DNA of 64,000 nucleotides from Engraulis encrasicolus (lineage: Eukaryota; Chordata; Actinopteri; Clupeiformes; Engraulidae): the NCBI RefSeq assembly GCF_034702125.1, contig NC_085875.1:42754770-42818769 (forward strand). The letters are read 5' to 3'. Positions within the stretch are counted from its first letter, which is position 1; every line of letters starts with the position of its first letter. The notes beneath the pieces were generated by a model. The model was not told where the DNA came from. It searched no databases and worked only from the letters and a program-made list of their open reading frames with translations. Below are positions 56,640 through 64,000 of this stretch, in pieces. Position numbers and translations under genes: made by a program.

Positions 56640-59600
56640 GCACCCACACACACACACACACACACAAATGTATTCTCACACATATGCATGCATACATAGA
56701 AGCCTTTACATTAGGCCGTTTACACAGTAGGGCGGTAAAGCGTCACGGAACGGAAGCGATTTTTACCGGCGTTGGTGAAAATACATGGAAACATATCTGT
56801 CCTTACACACTGACCGGCGGTAGTCGGGCCTCAGTGGCGCGGGAGCCGGCTCCGCTCCGTGCTGCATTTGGAAAGTAGAACTCGAGCGGTATCTCATTCA
56901 AATGAATGGCAAAGTAGCACGCTAGCTTTGATTTTGAACAGGACTGGCCGCGCACGCCGACGCTGTCAATGTGAAAGCCAGAGTAGAACACACCGTCCGA
57001 AACTTAGCAGAAAGACCTCATTCGTCTCGCTTCCGTTCCGTTCAGCTTTGGTGTGTCTGACGCCTTACACACACACACACGAATTTAGTGAGCAAATTTT
57101 CTCAGCTACCTTGTCAGCTTCTTATGGGCAGCAGCTGTTGATGTTTGATGGCCAGGGCTCTCGCTTCCGCTCCATCCGGTTACGGCCGCGGCAGGCAGGC
57201 TGTGCGGTGTGCGGGGAGCAGCCCTCTGTCACACAGCTGCAGGACTACGAGGCCTTCTGTGGCGCCGCGGCAACAGACAAGGTGAGAGAAAGGATGGATA
57301 GATGAATGAATGGAAGAGTGAGTGAGTGAGTGAGTGAGTGAATGATCAATGACCATATAGCCAGGCTGGCGTAATTTCTTCTTAAGTACAGCATCTTGGC
57401 AATGGTTCCAAAATTAATCATCCTTTGGTAACAGTGCAGATTTGTTTTTCCTAGAGCCATATTTTAATGAACATAATGTTTGTGATAAATAATTAATTCA
57501 AATAATTTCCCATATTTTTCCTCCCAAATGTCATTACATTATAATGGTAACTGGTCACATTAGCGCTTGAAGTTTCACCCCAGTCTCCACCAGAGGTCAC
57601 TGTATACCCTTATTAAAACGTGGCAATAGGCAGTTGTACTATGCCTCTGTTTAATGTGCTTTGTGTAGCATGTCATCACTTCATGTTTGATGTATGGATG
57701 TTCAAAATGTTGTTTTATTTCAATGGTTTGATTAATGCTATCCCGATGCATCCTGATGAATATTTTCACATACCTACGCTGTGCTCCAGGAAGAAGAGGT
57801 TACGTGATGCATATGGCGATAGTCAGGTTAAATTGTGACCTGACATGGCTTTAACAACCCGTTTCTCCTCCTCTGATATTCTAGTGTCGAAGATTGAACC
57901 TCCTGCCCAAAGAACAGAGGGTTACGGTAAAGGTATGGCATTATGATTATACAGTTGATATATCCTGTACATGTAGATGGTTAACATACTGGGTAACACT
58001 TTATTTTAGGGATACATCTATTAGCACTAATACATACAATGTTAATGCCTGCATAAGTACCTTGTAAGGCATGTACTAAGCAAATGCTAAGGCCTACTAG
58101 GTCCTTACTAAGGTTAAATTGGTAATAAATCCCTTATTGTATATCAACAAGACATTTGCGAATATATGCCTAACAAATGTTTGATTTTGCTTTGTACATG
58201 CCTTACAAGTTACTTATACAGGAACATTGCATGTATTAGTGCTAATAGATGTATCCCTAAAATAAAGTGTTACCACATACTGTAGTTGTTTTTTTGTTAT
58301 CACTCTTGATTTCCTTTCTTGATTATTTTGATTGTGTTTTGATCCCATTGAGGGGACCTTTTGTAGACTAGTTGTTGTGAATTACCACTTGTGCTAGAAC
58401 ATAACATACATCTGATCTGTCCAATATAACTTAGCCTACTATTTCCAAATCAAATAAGATTGATTGATTGATTGATTGTTTTTTTTGAAAGCATGGCTTT
58501 ATGCACATGGAGTTTTCACTGTATTTCCAATGTTATTCTTTGTAGTCACCACCAACTCTCTATGCCGTAGGCCGTACGATGTAGACTCTGCAGTCCCATA
58601 TGTTTCTCATTACGCTTTATGGAAAGGTACAATATGTTACCCTCTGTATTCCCACAGGAATATAAGTCCATATTGGACAGTGGAGATCCACATATCCTGC
58701 TGGATGTCCGGCCCACAGTGGAAGTGGATATTTGCCATCTGCCATTTTCTCTCAGTATCCTCTCATCTGGTTTTCTCACAGCAGCTGACACAGGCAGCCG
58801 TGGTGTAACGGCTAGGGAGATGAACTGTAGATCACAGGGTTGCAGGTTCAATCCCCAGCCTTACCATTCCCTCCCTCCCTCCCTCGCTCCATGGCTGAAG
58901 TGCCCTTGAGCAAGGCACCTAACCCAACATTGGTCCAGAGACTGTAAAAGTCAATTGTTCAGTATGGAGCAGGCGTCACTCTTAAATACTAAAACTATGA
59001 GGGTGCTGGCCCAAATGTTCAACTCAGTGTTTCAAAAAGGAGGCTGCACCTTGCATAAATTGTGTTTTTATTGCACAAACGCCCCCTTTTTGAAATCCAG
59101 AGACTGTAACCAATACCCTGTAAGTAATAACTGTTAGTTGCTTTTGATAAAAGCATCAGCTAAAGTGTAATGCAATGTAATGTGAAATTGACCCTCCTGC
59201 TTTGAAGGCTTACGCACGGTCAGGAGTGTTGTTGATGATGAATTCCTGTAAATCAGCTTGCACTAAATGAATCCGGTCATATTTTATTTTACTATTTCCT
59301 TCGACTGTACATACCAGACCATAACCCTAAAGTATGGTGCAAGTACATAATGTTACATGTTATTACATAACTTTGTTACAGTGTGCCTAATTAAGTGTAA
59401 CCACCAGCTACTTCGCACTCTCTGACAACGTTTTACCCTCATATTTGATGGTCAGGATTTGGTCCAACCAGTAGACACGACTAAACCCATAGTAAATGTG
59501 GATGTTACTGTGTGATGTTACTCTGTTGTGTTTCCTAAATGCAACAATAAGATATTCCCTTGTCCAGCCTGGAGGATAGGAAGGCTGAGCACGTGGAGCT

Positions 59601-60966
59601 GCTGAGGGAGAGGATCACACAGCTGAAGCAGCAGCTGGAGGCTCAGGCACACCTACCAGGTGAGATGCCAATAGACATAGACATCTATAAATACATTTGT
59701 ATACGGATATACAGTATACTGTATGTAGATGTATACATCTATTGGATATACAACAGATGTCAAAAGTACAAATGAAAGTGACAAAGTGACAGTAACAACA
59801 CAGTCTATCATTTATTTAACTCATGTGCAATGGAGCAAATGGTGTAACAGCTAGTATGTAATATCATGTTCTAGTGTACTTGCACTGTGAATTTACTTTT
59901 ACTTTTGATACCTGATATGCAGTATACAGTGAGGAGCAACCAGGATTTAGAATCTATTATAAAGTGACATATCACTGACAGTATGCCTAGTAGACTTGTT
60001 CTGGGTTTGAGAAGACTCAGACTATAGCTGAAAAAGAACAGTGACATGTATCGTATACTCACATTAGAACATTCACACCTTACCCAAGTATGTTTTCCAT
60101 ATAGTTTTATAAACCTTTTGTAGCTGCTGTGTTGCTATGTATTCTGTGTTGCACTGGGAGCCAATGAACAAAAGTAAGAATAGAGATGTGCTCTGTCTTG
60201 TGAGTACTGCTTAAATACGAGTCGCAGATTCCTGAATGAAGTCTAGGGTCCGTTATTCAGTTCTTGCTAACAACAATGTATAGGGAGCCTGGATAATCTG
60301 ATTTAGAGCTTAATTAGGCATGAAAACATTTCGTTGAAATAACTCATTGAGGGGAAGGAAAGGCCAGATAAAAGGTCTCAGCCGGGAAAAATGGAGTCAA
60401 TGTGCCAAAGTCATGCAGGTACCTGCATGCTATATGATTGCTCCACCGTGGCTGTGATGCAACAGCTCCATATATGCACAGCACAAAGGACAGCTAATTG
60501 CAGTTTCCGCCGGCCGCCCAAGTGAGTAAGCCTTTTGTAGGCGCACTTTTACCGGATTATGCTCTCGTCCCAGACCACAGTGTGACAGCGAAGGGAGGTC
60601 GGTTGCTAGGCGATTCTTTTTTTTCCAACACAGAACTATCTTGGCGAACAGCTGGTCGATCTCTTGAATAATAATAAAGGGTTTTTTTATTGGTGGAAGG
60701 TATACTTTTAGTGTGTCACTGTGTGGTTTAGTCATTGAATTTTGTTTTTTTGTTGTTTGTTTTGTTGTGAGGACACTGGACAGGGTACAGTTGGCACTGT
60801 GAGATTGCTTTGTATTTATTATTGGTTCGGTTTGCAGTTATGGGTTTGTTATGTAGGTTAGTGGCTCAGCATGTAGGTTAGGGTGGATCTGGTAATTCCA
60901 ATAACTGTGTGGGTAATTCTGTATCCATAGATTTCCTGACTACTCCTCAAGAAGATTAAATAAAAA

Positions 60967-61064
<98 letters not shown>

Positions 61065-61593
61065 CCTGTAATGTCCTTCCTTTCTTGTCTCTTCGCTCTT
61101 ATGAGTAAATGTTCTGCTTGAGGTTTCTGTGGAACCAGTTCTTCATGCCTCATTGCTTTGATTTATGGGGTTCTGTGAAGTGGATTTGTGCTGTTCCAGT
61201 TGTTTTGGCACAGTGTAAATAAAATCCAACCGAAACTCAGTTTTGAACCTTTAACCTTTTGGATTGCATTTTTGTAATCATGCATTGGTATAAGTAGCTT
61301 GATTATTGATTTGTTTTTACTGTTATTGTTGTTGTTGTGGAACATTTTCTAAAATGTTTCGGAAGGCAGACAAATTATTGATTAATTGTTCATTAAAATC
61401 TTTTTTTTCCTTCTTCCCTTTTCTTCTTCCTCCAGTGTATGTGGTTTGTAAACAGGGCAACGACTCCCAAAAGGCAGTGCAGCTCCTGGAGCAGATGTCA
61501 GGTCAGGAGGTGGAGTCTGTTACCGTAAAGGATATCAGCGGAGGCTTGATGGCCTGGGCCCAGAAGATCGAACCCTCATTTCCGCAGTATTAG
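53091..61593 (+). CDS. mocs3: Adenylyltransferase and sulfurtransferase MOCS3, complete, 13 exons, 462 aa
   Basis: Exons: 53091-53183, 53345-53486, 53589-53681, 54033-54153, 54790-54864, 55431-55548, 55900-56008, 56441-56503, 57118-57281, 57885-57932, 58658-58754, 59552-59659 and 61436-61593 (1389 nt with TAG). The protein adenylates, then thiolates, the C-terminal glycine of MOCS2A (molybdopterin synthesis) and URM1 (tRNA 2-thiouridine). It starts with a short coiled coil (residues 1-27). The E1/MoeB-like domain has the ATP loop GCGGLG (92-97) and DCSDN (181-185). Its zinc cysteines are 225/228 (CYRC) and 300/303 (CAVC), and the conserved catalytic-type cysteine is 242 (TNCSDGG). The C-terminal rhodanese domain has its active Cys415 in [10 protein letters not shown] and ends FPQY as in known MOCS3. 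Human MOCS3 is 460 aa and intronless; this gene has twelve introns. Introns 5, 8 and 11 look U12-type. The exon 6 start (55431) was set by reading frame because intron 5 lacks a terminal AG there. Confidence 0.95.
53735..53880 (+). repeat. tRNA-derived SINE in MOCS3 intron 3
   Basis: The tRNA-like part has AACGGTAGGGCACTGGGTTA (box A side) and a good box B, GGTTCGACTC (53779-53788). The body CCCCCATCTCTCTCTTCCAC...CTTCCTGTCACAGTCTCTTA...CTGTCCTATCAAATAAAGG matches the SINE at 44030. It is in the same orientation as MOCS3. Confidence 0.75.
54865..55430 (+). other. MOCS3 intron 5, U12-type donor with atypical AT end
   Basis: The donor GTATCCTTTA is a perfect match to the minor-spliceosome 5' splice site. 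A U12-like branch element, CTCTTGAC, has its A at 55417, 13 nt before the inferred end. The frame (Gln175 split CA|G, then [10 protein letters not shown]) requires the intron to end in AT at 55429-55430. No AG sits in the right place. The nearby YAC (55426-55428) would shift the frame. A (CA)n array (55291-55377) occupies the 3' half. Confidence 0.65.
55291..55377 (+). repeat. (CA)n microsatellite in MOCS3 intron 5
   Basis: A pure CA run of about 87 bp ends 53 bp before exon 6. Confidence 0.98.
56545..56667 (+). repeat. (CA)n microsatellite in MOCS3 intron 8
   Basis: CA repeats with CACG interruptions start about 42 bp after the exon 8 donor. Confidence 0.97.
56713..57064. mobile_element. 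~350-bp CpG-rich MITE in MOCS3 intron 8
   Basis: The inverted ends share AAAGCGTCACGGAACGGAAG (left) and the complement of AAAGCTGAACGGAACGGAAG (right), preceded by AGGC...ACAC blocks. The body is CpG-rich and unlike the rest of the intron. Long chance frames cross it. No certain target duplication was seen. Confidence 0.6.
57992..58274. mobile_element. 283-bp hAT-type MITE with 8-bp duplication ACATACTG in MOCS3 intron 10
   Basis: The ends GGTAACACTTTATTTTAGGG and CCCTAAAATAAAGTGTTACC are perfect inverted repeats that continue inward (ATACATCTATTAGCACTAAT). Exact ACATACTG copies lie at 57984-57991 and 58275-58282. Confidence 0.9.
58793..59182 (+). repeat. tRNA-derived SINE interrupted by a younger insertion, MOCS3 intron 11
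   Basis: Box A-like TGGTGTAACGGCTAGGG (58801-58817) and box B GGTTCAATCCC (58845-58855) mark a tRNA head. The body GCCCTTGAGCAAGGCACCTA...GACTGTAACCAATACCCTG ends in GATAAAAGCATCAGCTAAAG and (TGTAATGCAA)n. A 148-bp piece (58948-59095) splits it. Confidence 0.85.
58948..59095. mobile_element. Nested 148-bp insertion with 14-bp target duplication
   Basis: TCCAGAGACTGTAA occurs at 58934-58947 and again at 59096-59109, and the SINE reads continuously if one copy and the 148 bp are removed. I do not recognise the inserted piece. A 14-bp duplication suggests a retroposon mechanism. Confidence 0.7.
60968..61063 (+). repeat. (CA)n microsatellite in MOCS3 intron 12
   Basis: A pure CA run of about 96 bp. 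Confidence 0.98.
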
Positions 61594-61646
61594 AGACTGG
61601 TCACCACCATTTCACCTTGTCGTCTTGTTTGTTTAACCACACAATC

Positions 61647-61652
61647 AATAAA
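61647..61652 (+). terminator. MOCS3 poly(A) signal AATAAA
   Basis: A canonical AATAAA lies 54 nt after the MOCS3 stop codon and is followed by T-rich and TGTCTTTGGGTTGT sequence that could act as the downstream element. It predicts a very short 3' UTR. Confidence 0.75.
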
Positions 61653-62152
61653 TCTTTCTTATTACTACAACGTTTGTCTTTGGGTTGTACCTCTACAGGG
61701 CCGTTAATTTGACTTTAGTGCAGTTATACAGTAGCATCAGGTCTGTATATGGCATGGCAACTGTCAATGTTTACATTCTCATAAATTGAACGTTGACTGT
61801 AATATTTCCTGATCAATGAGGTCACTGGGTATGAGAGGGTACGAAGGTTTATGACCTACCAACAATTGCAGGTTACTAACGGCAGGTGTTTTGTTTCTAA
61901 AACCACCTGGGAAACTCCAACTCCCATTGTCGTTGTGACACAGCACTCCACAGTACACAGCGAAATTACATGTATGCCTCACCAATGTGTTTTTTTAATT
62001 ACAATTAATTGCCTAATTGTTAATACACAAATAATTTAATATCCAACAACAATAGCAGAAGAAGGAAAATAAGAAGACGCACATGAAAAACAGGAAAGAA
62101 AAACGGTTTAATGTGTTTGGAAGTCAATTTCTTTGTTTTGATACTATGCGCA

Positions 62153-62192
<40 letters not shown>

Positions 62193-63909
62193 AATTGTCC
62201 GTTTGTGCACCGATAGATGTCGCGAATATCCCATGAATTAGGCGTGCCTCACAACATAACGGAAACCATGCGCAAGGAGCAGGCATGCGCGCCGTTTCAG
62301 TGGAAAGAAAAATCTGTTGCATCTGTGTAGTTGTAGTCAAGCGCATTTTCGTGAGCAAGAAACTCCACAGACGACGGAACTTCAACACCCATGGAGCCTT
62401 TTTGCTGTTTCTAGCGGAGATGGGGGGAGCAGCCACAGCTGGAGGGATAATAAGATGCGCATGAAGTAGGTATCTGGCAGCAAATAGAAGATAATAGAAA
62501 AGTTTTCAAAGAGGATAGGTCTCCACTTTACAGTGACGATTTGTTTTTCCACGTCTATCTATAAGTCTACTGCTTGGCCATTTGGCCACAACCAGAAAAG
62601 AAGAGGCTGCTCACATAAAAAATATATCCGTTTTGAGTTGTGGTCGGAATTACAAGGTTTTTTCCTTGCACTTGCCAAGACAAAAAATACGGGCTTCGTC
62701 CTTTTGCAAACAAGTTGAGGTAACGTATTCCTTGCCCGAGGCATGCTTACAATACTGCCACGTTCCCTTGTGTATGAGAATAGACTGCTTCTTGCTGTGT
62801 TTGAGATGACAAACAAAGTATTGTATAACTTGTTTTGCGGGCATTTGTGGAGTCGCTCGTGCAGGTCCTTGCCAGCACCCCAGTAGGGTGTGGGAGGGGT
62901 CCAGATGTTTGGGTAGCCGTGGTTCCAGATGTTGGTTGTACTTGGTGACCAACCGTAGATAAACAAGTTAGAATTACAACGAACATATTAATTATGATTA
63001 AAACCTTTTGCAAAAGTTGTAAGGAAAGACAATGGGACAAATGGCTTTAGCTTGCATTGTTGAAGTGCTGTACAATGTACAGTTTATGGTAGGCTAAGCC
63101 TCTTTCTGTGGTTTGTGCAATATGCAGGAGTGTCTCAGGTAAGCTCGAAGTTGTAGACTGTGTGCTCTGCTCCGGCATATTTGCACCAACTTTGCTACAG
63201 TAACTAATGCCTCAGAAAGGGCATCGCCAAATAGCGGTGCACCAAATAATGGAACGCTGCCCAGGGTATTGAGCTCAGATAAAACAGACGCTCAAATGTC
63301 ACTTCAAACAAACACAAGACCGCGTTATCACACGGAGAAGATGCCTGTGTAATTTAGCTGTTTTGTGTCTTCTTGTGTGTACTTTCGGCGCAGTTCATGT
63401 ATTTATGTTATGTGTATTTTTTCCCTTTCTGTTTGGAACAGTTTGTCGCCAAGAGTTAAGAATCAGACCGCCTTCCAGGATTTTCTTCAGCTTGGAGTGT
63501 GGCGGCGAAAGCTGATCTGGCGTGCCAGTGTATCGGGCGCACAGTAGTGCAGCCGTCATCTTCTTTCCATGCGAGAATTGGATTCAGACCAATAAGTGAA
63601 CTCCGTGCCGTCGAAGATGCGTCTGGGAACACTTTATTCCACCACCGTTTGCCTTTTCATCGGAACTGGAGAGAGGATGTTGCTAGCGAGGCTTGCGTCT
63701 TTAACGCACACGTCCTGTAAACTCTGAGAAAACTAATGTACAGACCTTCTCTAGTTGAACTGGGTGCTTCACCTACGTAGCCTGTTAAGTGCTATCAGCT
63801 CAGTAGTTCGCTCACTGGGTTGGCTACTGAGGTGGTTGGTTTGTTTGATCCAAACCGCAACTTTTTACAGAGATCATCTCAGTGACCGGAGGGAGTACAG
63901 CCAAGCCAA
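61653..63909 (+). other. Intergenic and presumed 5' UTR region before the right-hand gene
   Basis: No coding exon was seen. The stretch 62200-62480 has scattered CpGs (GCGCATG, CGCGCCG), and 63140-63900 is moderately CpG-rich, as expected for a promoter and untranslated leader. A (TG)n tract lies at 62154-62182. A pyrimidine-rich run ending in AACAG at about 63442 could be a 3' splice site of a 5' UTR exon, but I cannot confirm it. Confidence 0.3.
62154..62182 (+). repeat. Short (TG)n microsatellite
   Basis: About fourteen TG units followed by GAGAGAGA. Confidence 0.95.
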
Positions 63910-64000
63910 ATGTCTACCTGCAGCAGCACGACAGCCCCGAGCTTCCCCAAAGCCTACCTCCACTCTCAGCATCCCACGGCCCCACCGTCTCCATCCCCGT
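63910..64000 (+). CDS. prkd3: Start of an unidentified coding exon, possibly PRKD3 (cut by window end)
   Basis: An open frame starts at ATG 63910, with an in-frame TGA 27 nt upstream (63883-63885), and runs to the window edge (30 codons). It begins MSTCSSTTAPSFPKAYLHSQ and continues rich in Pro, Ser, Thr and His. Protein kinase D family members begin with MSA and a Ser/Pro/Ala-rich stretch before the first conserved block. Human PRKD3 is the neighbour of QPCT in the arrangement PRKD3(-)/QPCT(+), which matches QPCT(-)/.../+ here. That synteny is the main reason for the name. The translated part itself has no diagnostic domain, so the identity is an inference. The context before the ATG is not a strong Kozak (C at -3). 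Confidence 0.45.
   Translation, partial: MSTCSSTTAPSFPKAYLHSQHPTAPPSPSP

Larger units (their letters stand above)
56504..57117 (+). other. MOCS3 intron 8, probable U12-type GT-AG intron
   Basis: The donor GTATCCTTCA matches the minor-spliceosome consensus at nearly all positions. The acceptor is CTTGTCAG. A weaker branch candidate, TTTCTCAGC, has its A 13 nt before the exon. The phase-1 join restores [14 protein letters not shown], in line with the family. The intron contains a (CA)n array and a CpG-rich inverted-repeat element. Confidence 0.65.
58755..59551 (+). other. MOCS3 intron 11, probable U12-type GT-AG intron
   Basis: The donor GTATCCTCTC matches the U12 core ATCCT. The branch candidate TTCCTAAAT (around 59531-59539) has an A 12 nt before the acceptor AATAAG, and there is no polypyrimidine tract next to the acceptor, as is usual for U12 introns. 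The join yields [14 protein letters not shown], consistent with the rhodanese region. It contains a SINE with a nested insertion. Confidence 0.65.

Noticed and set aside
61306..61593. 95-codon frame starting upstream of MOCS3 exon 13
   Set aside because: Only 61436-61593 is exon; the earlier part is intron with a polypyrimidine tract and acceptor.
63365..63547. Frame with SVWNSLSPRVKNQTAFQDFLQ, reminiscent of the C-terminal tail of LINE reverse transcriptases
   Set aside because: The resemblance is limited to about twenty residues with no upstream reverse-transcriptase motifs. It could be a tiny relic but is not supportable as an element.

Overview
This is vertebrate nuclear DNA, almost certainly from a teleost fish. 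The genes are split into short exons with GT-AG introns. Non-coding DNA dominates and carries many long (CA)n, (TG)n, (GA)n and (CT)n microsatellites, non-autonomous DNA transposons with clear terminal inverted repeats, and tRNA-derived SINEs. I see no bacterial-style operons. Most long open frames are microsatellite read-through (Cys-Val, His-Thr, Ser-Leu or Glu-Arg repeats) or chance.

Four genes can be supported. (1) A first coding exon of a CNKSR-family scaffold gene, probably CNKSR3, lies on the minus strand at 27059-27110. If the gene is intact, everything to its left (about 27 kb) is its first intron. (2) A complete seven-exon glutaminyl-peptide cyclotransferase gene (QPCT, 349 aa, with a signal peptide and all metal ligands) lies on the minus strand from 52454 to 36181. 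(3) A complete thirteen-exon MOCS3 gene (462 aa, an E1-like adenylyltransferase fused to a rhodanese) lies on the plus strand from 53091 to 61593. It is head-to-head with QPCT, with 636 bp between the two start codons. (4) The first 30 codons of a plus-strand gene start at 63910 and run off the right edge. Position and composition suggest PRKD3, but this is not proven.

The most interesting signal is in MOCS3. The human gene is intronless. This copy has twelve introns and sits beside QPCT, next to what may be PRKD3, which is QPCT's neighbour in human. It therefore looks like the intron-bearing ancestral locus from which the mammalian retrocopy came. Three of its introns (5, 8 and 11) begin with the GTATCCTY signature of minor (U12-type) introns and have plausible branch sites 12-13 nt from their ends. 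Intron 5 keeps the reading frame only if it ends in AT, an unusual terminus.

The rest is a rich mobile-element landscape. It includes a 5.65-kb inverted repeat (1089-6738) with nested ends and internal tandem duplication, and a 1.67-kb foldback (14185-15851). There is a near-perfect 1.12-kb palindrome flanked by TA (41641-42764), and at least five hAT-like elements with exact 8-bp target-site duplications. There are also elements carrying many copies of short private motifs (27550-28488 and 17736-18636), a TTAA-flanked element, several SINEs, and a SINE interrupted by a younger insertion. QPCT and MOCS3 share a short intergenic region that holds a compound (TC)n(AC)n microsatellite and a tight cluster of E-boxes.
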